NCBI GenBank assembly: GCA_005406025.1
Contig: BGZK01000527.1
Coordinates: forward strand, 1 to 64,000
Length of the DNA stretch: 64,000 nucleotides
Source: Eumeta japonica
Lineage: Eukaryota > Arthropoda > Insecta > Lepidoptera > Psychidae
Reading direction: 5' to 3'
The notes under the pieces are model-generated. The model did not search any database and had not been told where the DNA came from. It saw nothing but the letters and a program-made list of their open reading frames with translations. Position numbers and translations under genes: made by a program. This document shows, one piece after another, positions 37,940 to 50,265 of the stretch; position 1 is the stretch's first letter, and every line of letters starts with the position of its first letter.

Positions 37940-38307
37940 ATGGCAGGAGAGCAGGCAAGACGAAGAGATCGTCCAGGAAAACATTTTCGAGTGAAGATTA
38001 TGTTGATATTTTTTATTTGTATGGACAATTTAATGGCGACGCTGCGGCTGCTCGCCGTGAATACATTTGTTGTTTTCCTACTCGTCGGCTACCCCGTGTT
38101 AGCGTGCTTAGTGCAGGGTATCGGCGAGTTTCAGAAACTAGAACTGTGCAACGACTACTAGGTGACGTTGACATACTCCTTGTTCATCACGCAGAGGAAC
38201 GAGAAGAAATTCTTCGTCATTTTGAAGAAGATCCGATGATATCAACAAACGCATTTGCGAATCGGCTCGGCATGTCACAGTGGAAAGTGTGGTTTATTGT
38301 ACACTAG
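37940..38307 (+). pseudogene. HTH-domain (DUF4817-like) transposon fragment
   Basis: An ATG at 37940 opens MAGEQARRRDRPGKH. After a frame break at about 37985, SSEDYVDIFYLYGQFNGD and AAAARREYICCFPTRRLP follow, then EEREEILRHFEEDPMIST and NAFANRLGMSQWKVW. This is the N-terminal paired helix-turn-helix part of a mariner/IS630-like element often annotated as DUF4817 in arthropods. The catalytic domain is absent: the open frame ends at 38307, where the terminus of another transposon (TAGGGTGGTCC, 38305) begins. An insertion therefore appears to have cut it. Family naming is from memory. Confidence 0.6.
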
Positions 38308-38914
38308 GGTGGTCCTTATTTGTTCACAATTTTTTTTTTAATGTTGGGGCACTCTCGTAAAGTGATATAGGCTAAGAAAGAAACATGATATTTTTTGGAA
38401 TTTATTATTAATATTTAGGGGTCGCGACGGGACTTTTAAAACGGGAAACTAAAAAGTAAAGACTTTTTTTACAAATTACCACATTTATTCATAGCAGTGG
38501 AAACAAAAAGAAATTAAATGTCAAATTATTTAAATAGTCAAGTTAAAACATAAAATAAACAAGTCAATTTAAAAATAACTTAACAAGAGTTGATTTTTTA
38601 GAGTCGGGATATTTTTTTCTAAATTCTTTGACAATCAAAAGTAGATATTGCTTTTGCTCTTCATTAAAGGTGATCAACTTATTAAATTCTTCCATTAATG
38701 CAACACCACGTCCTGCAATATCATTGACTACTCTCATTAACCGCACTATGTCTCTTCCGGCTTTATACTCCTCATCGGCTGGCCAGTCAGCATTAACTTT
38801 GAGAGTGGTTAAAAGCGAATTAAGATGAAGAATGCGCATTTGTTTACGCAATAGGCATGCATGACCGCATGTGACATTAAAAGGTTGGGAGTACATCTTT
38901 TTTTTTTTTAACAC
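38305..38914 (-). pseudogene. Second, truncated copy of the unclassified DNA transposon
   Basis: The left end, tagggtggtcc (38305-38315), matches the terminus of the element at 30210. The minus-strand open frame 38914-38564 contains ADWPADEEYKAGRDIV, RLMRVVNDIAGRGVALMEEF and NEEQKQYLLLIVKEFRKKYP. From memory this is the C-terminal block of the same transposase family. The other end and the catalytic parts are missing, apparently replaced by the LTR-like repeat from 38912. The bases before the left end are ttgtacac; no right partner was found. Without that partner the insertion boundary is only inferred. Confidence 0.55.
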
Positions 38915-39240
38915 TCCTTACGCCTTTCTGGATGTAACTGTCTGAATTTTTCTGAACATGTGCCTAGTCGGCATGAAATATACGTAAATATAACAATATA
39001 ACTATTAGCAGACAAAGATAAACAAACAGTTAACATTTGCTAAGATGTTCGATATCTGTCAATCCTCTCGAATCAATATTCAATTCTTTGGATAGAGATT
39101 CGTGGCAGAAGAACAAATTTGAAAGTCAGCTCTGGGTTGCATGCTACATGCATGTTGCAAGCAAGCGTGCAATAGGGGCTCTCTCATATAGCAAAAATTA
39201 TAAATTAATAAATAAAGTTTATATGAATATCTGATTTTAT
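38912..39240 (+). repeat. LTR-like repeat, copy 1
   Basis: The segment runs from acactccttacgcctttctg through gttcgatatctgtcaatcct and ggttgcatgctacatgcatg to about 39240. The same order of landmarks is found reverse-complemented at 44576-44870 with clear similarity, and partially at 29801-30008. The order (AT-rich box, CAT-rich palindromic centre, AATAAA-like sequence near 39215) suggests a retrotransposon LTR. Ends are not defined. Confidence 0.6.
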
Positions 39241-39588
39241 TTTATTTTCTGGAAAATCTGTCTCCCTTAAAGTTCTACTCAATACGTTGTATCTCTTAAA
39301 AAGCTACTTGACTTTATTGCTGATCAGTTTTTCCCGTACTTATGAGAGGGAGACTAAAAATTATATCTTGTTGGATGACCAGACAGATGGAGATGGTTTC
39401 GCGTTGTTCTCCACGTTTTATCATTATTAAATTATTATTAATAAATTAAACTTTTTGATAAAGAACTTTAGAAACATTTAACAGTTTCAAGTGTTTTTCA
39501 AGTACTCCATCAACACGTTCAAATATTTTAGATGATTTGTTGTTCTTAAGTAAATATCAGATTATCTTCCGAAGAAAAAAAAAAAAAG

Positions 39589-39616
39589 AAAAATTATAAA
39601 TATATTTATAATTTTT
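39589..39616. repeat. Perfect 28-bp palindrome
   Basis: The two 14-base halves aaaaattataaata and tatttataattttt are exact reverse complements with no spacer. AT-only palindromes can arise by chance more readily in AT-rich DNA. Confidence 0.7.
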
Positions 39617-39759
39617 TTTATTACTCTTTGAATATGAAATTATACTACTACCAAAAATATTTTTTTTTTCGAATATTTCAAAAAGCAGTTAGTTTTTAGG
39701 TTGCTTGTGTTGTGTAGTTAAATTAATTGTTTATTAGCTCTATTATACAGTCTCCACAG

Positions 39760-42700
39760 GAATAGAACCAATAACCAATAATCCTGTATGTTTGATATTA
39801 TATTAATAGGCCTATAATTATTAATGTTGTTTTTGTCTCCATTCTCATGAAGTAAAATTATAACTTAGGTGGTTCATTAGTGTAATATTAACTCGCATTG
39901 CAGCATCTCGTTAAACACATGTATGAGGTTAAGTACGAAAAGTTTTTTATTTTCAATTAGCAGCTCATTGCTGACCCCGTCCGAGCCAGAAGCATTTTGT
40001 TTTTTTCACCGCATTGTCACTTCTGTCAATAGTATTTCTGATACTTCTCCTCCTGTAAAGTCTGTTAATTAATTAATTGATTAATTAATGGTCTACATTG
40101 AATGCAGGTTTCCTAAAGAGTTGGTTGCTATTGAAACAATTTCTCTACGTCATTTTTCACATTTGTTATTCAAAACTGTGTGATGTTGGATATTCAATCT
40201 CTTTTTACTCTAAGTTACTTGATTGCTTTTTTGGATCTAGTTTTATGGATACATTTTTCCAATATTCCTGGCGTGTATCTTTGACGATCTTTTCCCATAT
40301 ATGACTTAATTTCTTTACTTTTCTGAGTTTTATTTCTTCTTACGCTTCTTGTCTTTTTAGCTATATTTATTAATCAAGCCCCAGTTTTCATTAATTCTTT
40401 TGTTTTGTTTGTTATCAACTTAAACATCTTCTGTTTGTTTTTCTCGTTTAGGTCTTTAGTATTTAAAAAGCTCTTGTGACTTATGTATTTATTTTGAATA
40501 TTTAAATGTTTCTGTATCTTCTATGAAATCTCCCAGCTTTTCTTTAATAATCAATATTCACCAGTGTTGTAATGCTAGCTTTTTCTTTACCTTGAAAGGG
40601 TTTTTTTTTTTTTATTTTAGGCATATTAACATTTAGTTGTGCTCTCATCATGGTTGCTACTTAAATTGAAATTGTTCACGACTCTACAATCTTGGAAGTT
40701 TTTACTTTTATTAGTTATAATCTCATTTTTGTATCGTCCGTCTAGATATATCCTTGTCTACCTATTATTGTTGCGTCTTTCGTATAAGTTTTTAAGTAAT
40801 TTTACATTGATCTTAATGCGAATTTCATGAATTTATCGCCAATTCTTGTTCTCCTTCCTAACAATAAGGGTCCAATATCGTATATTCCCCGTCTCCTCTG
40901 CTTCTTGTTCTAACATTGAAATCCCCTATGACTACTGTGGGTATGGTCTCTAATTGAGTCTGCTTATATAGAATAGAAGGAGTAAATTTTTGTGTTAATG
41001 AATAGTTCGATTGGAAAATAGATTTGTATGATTGATCACGTTTCATCATAGGGTTGTAGTTTCAAGTTCAGTGTTAAGATGCGCTCCGATACGCCGATGA
41101 ATTCGTATCGACATTCGAATATCCATCAAAGAACCTGTTCCAAATGGACCTGGTGTAAATAAAAACACCATGGTCCTTTATGTTCTCCCTTTTGTCTTGT
41201 ACTTCACTTAATCTCATTATTGACTAATATTTGTTTTTCAATATTAAAATCAGTTCAGCCAAACTGTCATTAGTTCTTACAGAAAGAGAATGTTGTACAT
41301 CGAGATGTGTAATATCGTTTTACCATTTTAGCGAATTGTTTTAGGAAGCTTTTGTGCTTGAGGTTGTAGTGAGTCATTTAGAGGATAGTAGTCTTTTTCT
41401 ACCACGGTGACAAGTCGGCTTGAGGTATTTTTTACAAAGTGTTCTTTTAGATGCTAATTCATTGTTTATAGCGTTTATAGTCTTCCGGTTTCTGGTGTTC
41501 ATGGCATTTACAAAGTTATTGGGATTTGTGACATTCAAGCTGACCGTCTACGTTCAATATAGCATAGTGTGTTTGGTTTAATAATTTCTTTTGGAGTAGT
41601 TCTGGGGGGTGGGTTGGCCGATTGCTTGAAATGTTGACTTTCTTTGTTGACTAGCAGATTAGAGTCTCATCAAAGCCTATTTTTTTGTTGACTAGCAGAA
41701 CCACTAAACCTACCGAACCTAAGGCACCTATCCATAAATATAATAAACAAACGCAGGCAACCCTTTAAAAGGCTCTCATGGGATGTGTTAAATTATAACT
41801 GCGGTTATAAAACGAAAGAAATACATGTTACTTTAAGTATTGTAAGTATATTTTTTGGTTTTAAAGAAATTAGTTAATCTGAATAAGATCAAGTTTTTAT
41901 TCATATTATGTACGTGTTCTATCGAAAGTTTCAATATTTGGCCTAGATGGATATCATATTTGTTTTATTTCAAATTTCCGTCTACAATTAAAATGAAACA
42001 ACTGTCTTAAAGCATTTGAATGAGAAGTAAGAGATTTATATAAGAAAATATGTTTTGGTTATTATAGTTTTATATGATCTCGCAGTTCCATGTATCTTTT
42101 GGCTTGAAGAAATCTTCTCCACTAAGGCATCACTGTTAGAAAAGATTTTTTTTTTCATTGCTCTGTGTACATTGTATCTATTATTTTGTCCATACTGTGT
42201 AATCTGTATATGTGAAAATACATATAGTCTAGGTAACAAGTTGTAAATAGTGAAAAATAGAGATACTGGTTCTAAAAATATATGCGACAGCTCATTTGAT
42301 CCGGATTAATATTTAGAAAAATGTATCGAAAGCGTTTATTAGCACATAAAAAAGTGCAAAAGTTATAAACAAAGATGGAAAAAGAAGGTATTTCGTTTTT
42401 CGCCGATATCTCGTAAACTAATAATATTTAGGAAATTTGAAAAAAAGATCCTTAAAGAAGAGGAAGTTTGCTAGAAAAAAACCTTTAGCTTCCGGAACTC
42501 TATCTTCATTATTTATAATTTAAATTTAACGCTGTAAAGGAGTTTCCGTGCGGCATTTTAAGGTAGCGCGCGCGGCGTTAAAATCGAGTGCGTCACACTA
42601 AAGAATTTTTTAAAGTATTCAGGACATTTCAAAGAATTCATTGCCGTTAGAAACTTAGTTTAAAGTCTTGTAACGGCGTTGAAGTCTCTTGCAATGGCAA

Positions 42701-43274
42701 CGGCGTTGATGAATTCGGTGAACTCAATATTTCTCGCTTCATCTTTTCTCGATTTATATTTTGCGGTTTTTCACCGCCAGTTTATCATATTTTACATATG
42801 CTGTGTTGCTCTTCTTTCCCTCCTCCACTTGTGACCGCAGCTGCTTTCGTTCCTCTAGTACATCCTTCGAATAGTCTTCCTCTACGTACATGTCCCTTCC
42901 TCTACAAATATGTACCTATTTACTGGCAACTTAGATTTATTTCCCAGTATTGTGTGCTTCTTCCAAACAGTTGACATGAAGACTACGGCGGGTGGATTTC
43001 ATTATCGGATTTATGAGCGATACTACAAATATTAGTAATTTCTTTACTTTCTAAATATATTTTCATTTCTATGACATTTTCCTTTATGCGATTTATTGAT
43101 CCATTGTATTTCTTTTTTGTTCCCGTGCAAATATTTTTTTGTAAGCTTATTATTTTCTTTGGTAAGTATTTTTATTTCCTCGTCCAACGTCTCAATATTT
43201 CTATTTTTTGTTGTTGAGTCCGCTATAAATATTGTTTGTTGATTCAATTTCTCATCCAGTGTTAATAATAACAC
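39760..43274 (-). pseudogene. LINE (RTE-like) piece A: coiled coil, endonuclease and linker
   Basis: The minus strand reads from 43274. A leucine-zipper-like open frame (LDEEIKILTKENNKLTKKYL) is followed near 42830 by KKSNTAYVKYDKLAVKNRK. Endonuclease remnants at 41300-40858 include SEVQDKRENIKDHGVF and VVIGDFNVRTRSRGDGEY, where GDFN is the APE-type catalytic motif. The linker at 40430-39900 includes EEIKLRKVKKLSH and EYWKNV, followed by GSDGVSNELL-like text. Near 39850 LLHENGDKNNINNYRPINII starts the RT. The endonuclease is broken at several points. An APE endonuclease, RT and no RNase H indicate an RTE-like LINE; the exact clade is uncertain. The 5' limit is not clear. Confidence 0.75.
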
Positions 43275-44335
43275 TTTATACTTCTTTAAATTTTATTTGT
43301 TATAAGGATAACTTTATTCCTAACTATGGTAACACTAATTAGTAGTTTTGACGTTGTTATTGATAACATTACAGCTTTTAATTTCCATTATTGATTGAAT
43401 TGGTAGTACTGTACTGCTATGAATATATGAACTGCACTTTTAAGTTGTGTTTTATTAATCTGTTTTCTCAGCAAAATGTAGAAATTACATTTTGTTTATT
43501 TCGTGGCTGTGATGTTTTGTGTCTTTTTTTATGGATTATCATGGCGATACACTTGTGTAACACTATTTTGCACTGATATTCGTTATACTTCGCAGAGCTT
43601 CTTGACGTACCTGTTTACGATACAGCCGCCGGAACCGGCATCTTAGAAAAATTATATACTTAGAAACAAATGAATATGGCTACCAAAGAAATAAAAAGAT
43701 GAAGTTTAAAAATATTTTGTGGTATGAATGGTTTTTGGTGTAATTTGTTTGTGGAAATTGTATAACTATAGCATAGAATTTGAGCAATTACATGTTCTTA
43801 TTGTTTATCCATTTTCATCAAGATCGATAAAATCGTTCTTGTCATAAAAGAACATACAGATAGACAGAAAGATATATTTATTGCTATAGTGAGAGTAAAA
43901 GCACGAAGAAAAGGTTCATTATTCGATGTCGATGCAAAGTAAGACTAGTATCCACATATATAGTTCACATTGGCTAATTGGTTAGGTGCAAGGCGAGTTT
44001 GAGAGTTTTATATGAATTCCTCCGAGAATAATTTAAATACAATATTTTCGAAAGAACGAAAAGAAAAAAACACTTTTTGAAATAAATTTTGTGCGGAAAC
44101 GAATATTATTATATGTCCATATCAATCATGGGGTCTTTTTCCTTTTTTCTTTTCTTAATTATCGAATAATTATTTTTTAAACAATAAACGGTTACAATAT
44201 TTCGCAATCTTACTTTGCTTGAATTATACGTTTTTTTTTTTAACTTAAACACTTTCCGAAGAAAAAGAAATATAATAATTATTGACGTAATTCTATATTT
44301 TAATCAAATCTTTGGGCATATTTAGGTTTGGATCT
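43275..44335. other. Non-coding stretch with a retroelement tail
   Basis: No gene. From about 43655 to 43885 the sequence matches, with divergence, the segment at 59615-59850 (same orientation). Shared landmarks are atgaatatggctac, ttttcatcaagat and aacatacag followed by a GACA-rich end. Such tails accompany RTE-type elements in Lepidoptera. Confidence 0.5.
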
Positions 44336-44339
44336 TTAG

Positions 44340-45010
44340 CTAAGGCTCGACCCGAGTTCTAATCTCCCAGGAATACAATAAAGACTTGGGGCAAAACAAG
44401 CAATGTTTTATTAAAGTGTAATTTCCCTAGGCTACACGAAGAAACAAATAAGAGGACACTTTGTCCAATCCTCCTTGCCTTATGTTATAATTACACACCA
44501 TGTAGCTTTATTCGACAAACACGGTGTTCTTTGAAATTAGTTAAAAGAAAACGCACGTTGTTTCTTCTGATGACGTCGATGATTCTTCACTAAATTAGTA
44601 GAGACGCTTGCCCGCAACATGCATTAACATGCTGCATGCAACCTACAGCTGATCATCAAATCCTGTTCTCCCAATACGAATCCCTATCCAAAGCAATGAA
44701 TATTGATTCAAGAGGATTGATGGATATCGAACACCTAAGGAAGTATAGTTTATTTATCTTAGTACACCACTATTTATATTGTTATTTCTATGTACGCTTC
44801 ATGCGAACCAAGCACATCCTCAGGAAAATGCAGACAGTCACATCTACCAGGGCGTAAGGAGTATTAAAAACAACCGACAGATGCGCTCCCAACTTTCTTA
44901 CACAATGTAACATTAGCCTCTGCTAATTCAAGAAGATCTCTATCTTCTCGAATTCCTCCAATCGTTTGAGATGACGTTCTGTCCACTCTCGTCCCGAAAA
45001 CAACTTAACG
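44340..45010 (-). repeat. LTR-like repeat, copy 2 (longest)
   Basis: Reverse-complemented relative to 38912-39180. The shared run includes actccttacgccctggtaga, gttcgatatccatcaatcct and ggttgcatgcagcatg. On the minus strand the element appears to begin near tgttttcgggacgagagt and to end in a segment containing an aataaag-type signal near 44510. It could be a solo LTR of a retrotransposon, because no internal coding region adjoins it. Boundaries and family are not established. Confidence 0.5.
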
Positions 45011-47340
45011 ATTGTTGTTGGAATTGGTGAAGGGAGTTATTTCTTTTCAATACTTTATTTATCGTCGACCAGCAGAAGATTTCTATGTCTCGCAGATTTT
45101 TTCGTAATTTCTAGCGGTAAAATAGCAGACTACCACTAGTATCACTCTAGTTTTTCGCACTCGCGTAGATATTATACGTAATTTCTTATTTTATACGAGG
45201 AGAAAACCGAAAAGTAAGCGATTCGAATCCAGTTATTTATGAAACACTTCAATGTCGAAATAACCGGCCATCAAAGCTAGCCCGGAAATTAATCGATATA
45301 TAGAATAAACCATGCGTAAATAAAAATACAGTGTTATGAAGCCAACATTTTATTTCATTTTCGGAAGTGATTTCACATTGCGTGATATATATATTTATAG
45401 GCACACTTTCTTACAATATACATAACTTCGCTTAATAAAAAAAATACATTTGCTCTTCGTTGTATAATGAAAACACAATCGATTTATGTTATCTATAAAC
45501 TTGTCAAATGAACAAGTTTTAATAAATAAATAATATAAAAAGCGCAATACCTTACTTGTTAATATATACAAGGGATTTACAGTGCTTCATTTGCCCAGTT
45601 GCGTCTTCAAAATTGACATGTAACTTGTGTTTAAAATTCATAGCGCAAGCTAATAAATACATGTGGTTTAGAGTGGAAAGTTATGAAATATATTTTAAAT
45701 CGTATTTCATGTAATACAATACAATGTGAGAACTCCACTTAATATTCGATGGTGAATATTTTTGAAATGTTAAATTGTATGTGAACATTTGTATGAATAC
45801 TGAGACATTAAATTGTGTTAGTGACTAAGTATCATCAAATAAATAATTCTCAAGTAATGTTCTAATCATTTATAAAAACTGCAACATTCATTACGCAAAA
45901 ATTTTTTTCCGAATTTATTTATCCCACTGTTAAGCATACCTTCTCATATTTTTTTTATTTCAGACTGATAGGCTTACGCCTTCATTACTTAAAATTTAAT
46001 TTATTGATATTTATGTAAAAAACGTAAATATATTAAATTTTTAAGAATAAAAATTTTGTTGTAAAAAGGGTTAGCTATTAGAAGTTTCATATTATACGAC
46101 GCCATTTCTTCGACGTGTTTGAATGGAAATCACTTATATATTAAAAAACGGAAACTACTCGATTTAGGCAGTGATAGAGAAATTGTACAAGTTACGTTCG
46201 CTAATTGTTTTATATTTTTTTTATGTTTCAAATTTGGCAACAATCCCACTAAAAACAAAAAAAGTGCCTCAAGAAATGCGTATTTTGAAGAACTTAATTA
46301 GACCACGCTAAATTGAAACCAGTACATTTTGTTAATTAATCGTAATTCGAACAATTCATTGCGACGTTGTATATATATTTATAAAAAATATTATAACTAT
46401 TCACAATATACCGATATAAATGAAACAATAAACGTATTATAAATAAATTATGAATACATTAAAAAGCGAATATATAAAAGTGACGTTTGTAGGGTCAGAT
46501 GTTCTGAAAGCACTTTTTAAAACTGCTACGTCTAAGTTTTATTACGTTAAAATACACAGAAATATTTTTTGCCTTTTGTACGAAACTACAAAGAAGTGGA
46601 AAATGTTATCAGAATCACTTCAGTGTTTATATGTTTGTCTGTCTGTCTGCCACAGCCGAGATACGGCTTAACTTTTGAAATCTTAAGGTCGGAACAGTTG
46701 TGTTTAACGAAAGCCGCGAAGCGTATTTAATTTACAGCAATGGCGATCGCTGAAACGGAAGTCAAACAGTGTCGAAATGTCGAAAATGGTGTATAATTTA
46801 AAGTGAGGGTGTTGTATATAAACAGTTTGTCGAATGCTTGGTAGATAAACTTGAATATTTTACGTACATTAAAATTCATCTAATATCATTAGTCGCACAA
46901 TTGTCGAGTGACCTCCAAAACATTTGCGGCGTGCAAACACCGGCGGTAAGACTTGTATTTCAGGGGTAGTCGTTAAATTTTTGTAACACGCATTACTTTT
47001 TTCTTTTATCGAAATGATAACACTCCTTGGCAGGTCCTCTTATCAAAGATGTATTGTCGAATAATACCATATATAAAATTTGTTTCACTTATTTCTATGT
47101 GTTGAAATTATAAAAAAATATATCAGATTATAATAAACGGAATCAATTGGGAGAGTTCAATATTGTGCCTAACCGGATTCATTTTCTTTATATTATGACA
47201 TATAAAACAAGTTGTGTCAATTGAATAAGTGACAAATCATTTTTCTTTTAATTCGACTGATCATTTCGATCAATGTTTGCTTGTTTTGTAAGCCTGAAGC
47301 TTAATTTATTTATAGATATTTATCAATACATGAAATAATA
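45011..47340. other. Non-coding AT-rich stretch
   Basis: No gene can be supported. A retroelement-like piece with gtttgtctgtctgtctgcca and gagatacggcttaacttttg lies at 46620-46700. The open frames at 46119-46301 and 46450-46671 (+) are not recognisable. Confidence 0.55.
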
Positions 47341-47952
47341 GGACCTGTTTCACCATTAGCCAGTAAACTGTCAAGTTGACATGTGTCAGTTATTTTTTAA
47401 TGGTGAAGTATACTTGTTAATAACTCGTGTCACGTCCGTCAAATCTAATAAGTAACTTTATTTGCTACATATTTACGGGAAATTTAAGTAAGTGTTGCTT
47501 ATATTTACACATAATAATACTGATAATTAATTTCTTGTGAATATTAGCCAAGTGCATATTTTTTTTTAAACTATAATCGCATAATAAGCAACACCAGGTC
47601 TTTTCATTGAAAACAAAGCTTATTCTGAATTCATATGGCGACAATCACATATTTATTTAATAGGTCAGCATAATTATGTACGTGGCTATGATGCAGGAAG
47701 CAAACCATCATATGCTGTTATGGCAAATTTATATGAAATCGGACAATAGGACTCAATTTCAAAGCGGGAGACGACAAGCCTATCATATGTCATTTTATTG
47801 ACCATTTACTGTGTAATTAGACCTTTAAAAGGTAGACTAGGCACCCTTTAAATCCTACTTGCACATTGTGAAATGCAACATATTGTACAAAGCGACTTGG
47901 AAGTGACCGGTAACTTACTCGAAACAATATACGGCAACGGTGGAACAGGCCC
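47341..47952. mobile_element. MITE with 17-bp terminal inverted repeats
   Basis: The left end GGACCTGTTTCACCATT (47341-47357) and the right end, reverse complement GGGCCTGTTCCACCGTT (47936-47952), match at 14 of 17 bases. The flanks are ata on the left and tta on the right, which could be a mutated 3-bp duplication of the TWA type seen with PIF/Harbinger elements. The interior is about 580 bp, non-coding and AT-rich. The superfamily is a guess based on the flanks. Confidence 0.6.
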
Positions 47953-50265
47953 TTAGTATGGCAATTCTATGGCATCGCGTTATCAAGTTAAAGCTTTTTA
48001 TAATGTAATCGCCCTTATGAAGTTGTATACATTTGTATTTCAGCTATACATCTGAGATCACCGCTAAAAGTGGACGAATAGGAACATGCGAGTTACTAAA
48101 TTTGTAACATATTTCCTGAAATCGGCTATCGATTTATTACAATGTCTAATTGGGGAATGGCCGGCTTTGGGGTATTTGTTTACATAACGTTCACACGAAC
48201 GTTGTACTATACTAATTTATTTTAAGCTAGGAAATTTTCTTGATTTATGCAGGGGTATATGTATAATAAGGTATGTCATTTCAACTAGAGTAATGTTATA
48301 TTATTAGGGATTAGGGATACCTCTCGAAGGGGGTGACTGTATTTATCAACTATCTAGAAAATGATGTTCTGTCGGAAATCAAGTCCAAAGTAAACGGCGT
48401 CTTCAAAGCGAATAGCGAGCTGACTGAGCAACCTGATCGTTGAATGAGCCTTTGGCATACAAATTCATCGATAGATTTATGCCGATATGTGATAAATATT
48501 ATTGATATATTATTTTCGGACAAAATCACGTAACATGTAACAGTTCATTTGCAAAAGTTGTAATTTTAATGTGAAAACATTTTCAATCTTTATAAATAAT
48601 TATACAATGTGATTCAATCCAATTGAAAAAAAAAATTAAACAGTCACTCTACTCTTTTCGAAAAATCTATGATGTGGTTTTAATATCTGCTATGCGCACT
48701 GTCACATTTGTAAGGGGGATTTAAAAACACCGTCTTTGGTATTACATATTACTTAGGTAAACAAGTTGGCTGCTTAAGTTTTGAATGTCGTTCCAAATCA
48801 CCTGTTTTATTGCTAGTACATATGAAGAGCGATCGAACTGATGCTATAAGTATATACAAACTTAGAAAACTAACTTATCTACGTGCGCTCTGTATAGACG
48901 TTAAGCACACGCCGTCGTTATAATAAATTACATCCTTTTAAATTCATTCTATAGGAACCCATTCTTCAGTTCTAGATCATGCCAGTGTGATCCGTTTCTC
49001 AGGTGCTTATTATTACAAACCGATTACAATAAATTTAAACTTTGTACAATGCCTAAATTACAAGAAAACACTAGTACATACAAGGGCAAAGTTAGTAAAC
49101 ATGCTAACATACTACTGGACTGTTGACATCACGGAATTCATCATTAGGATATTAAAGGCTGTCTGTGGGATGATTCCCCATCAAATTGCTGATTCCAGAA
49201 TCGGCCGCGTTCTGTTCCCGATGCTACATGAATTCATATCCCGCTAACGACCCCTATCCCACGTTTTACAGAGGAAACTAAACCTTTTTTTTCTCTATAC
49301 TTCATAAAAAGTTTTCGCTGAACGAAACGCAAGCTCTGATGAATTAATGTTGCTGTACCCCTGTAAATAAATCAATTCTGTACTTCGTACAAAAGCGGAT
49401 ATGTATGCATATAGCATTGAAACGTGTGTATTTTTAGAGACATTTTAAATCATTCAGGTATTTCAGTATGAGTTAAAGATACAGGCTCGAACTTAGAGGA
49501 CTACTTTACGTTTTCTTGTAATGTTACCAATTTAGAAAATTAAATATAGATATAATACATTATCTTAAACGTCCTTCATAAATTAAGGATTGTTAGTAAA
49601 CACTGACGAATGACTTCAACGAAATGACGAAGTAATTTGTGATTGTGAATAAATGTCCAAGCCTTAATATTTAGGTAATACTGAAGATATTATACATTAT
49701 TATTATCATTATCTACTTAGTAAGAGTCGTTGTTTAGTAAAACTCAATTTCGCTGTGTAACAAGTAAACTATAAGCAAGGCACCGAATATTTTATAATCA
49801 CATATTTCATATGTCTGGAAGTGCGATGTCTATAGCAAAGAGATGGAATGTCTGATCGTAAATCGAGTAAAGAACAGTTCATCGGCGGCGAGGGGCCACT
49901 GCGGGTCGTGATGACGACCTATTTTACATAAAACACACAGCTAAATATTTTATACAGTCGAAACTTAAAAAATAAGCGCATACATTTAAGTATTTCTGCA
50001 TTGTGCAGAATAACAATATCGACACGATTTACAAGTAACTAAGTAAATATATGCAACATTTGCAGGATTTGTGCTTACACTACTTAATAAATATAATTAA
50101 TTAACCTCATAGAGTGTGAAGGCGTCGTCGAACGTAAAACGAATGTCACCGCAGTCCTTTATATACACGGCCGGTAACGCGCACTGCGTCCGTCGCGCGG
50201 CGGATGCGCGGCCCGCGCGCTTCCGCGCCGACACGTCACCGACACACACCTCCGTCGGACCCGCA
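47953..50265 (-). other. 3' flank of hedgehog, including its untranslated region
   Basis: Downstream of the hedgehog stop codon on the minus strand. The 3' UTR must start at 50265, but I found no convincing minus-strand AATAAA close by, so its end is undefined. The open frame 48987-49247 (+) has no recognisable product. The rest is AT-rich non-coding sequence. Confidence 0.5.

Larger units (their letters stand above)
36748..39723. mobile_element. Composite insertion block within the LINE
   Basis: A 15-bp direct repeat, gttgtgtagttaaat, occurs at 36748-36762 and 39709-39723. The block also has 11-bp inverted ends, taactacacaa (36762-36772) and ttgtgtagtta (39710-39720). Between them lie an HTH-domain transposon fragment (37940-38307), a fragment of the unclassified DNA transposon (38305-38914) and an LTR-like repeat (38912-39240). 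The block may be one insertion that later took in others, or a rearranged nest. The TTAA within the direct repeats could suggest a piggyBac-like event, but the end sequence does not support that. Remaining parts (36773-37440, 39250-39700) are AT-rich with no coding sense. Confidence 0.45.

Noticed and set aside
36757..39721. TTAA flanks as evidence of a piggyBac element
   Set aside because: The adjacent ends do not look like piggyBac termini, and no such transposase lies inside. TTAA is common in AT-rich DNA.
43044..43274. Independent coiled-coil gene
   Set aside because: The frame is followed in order by LINE endonuclease and RT remnants, so it is best read as the LINE's N-terminal part.
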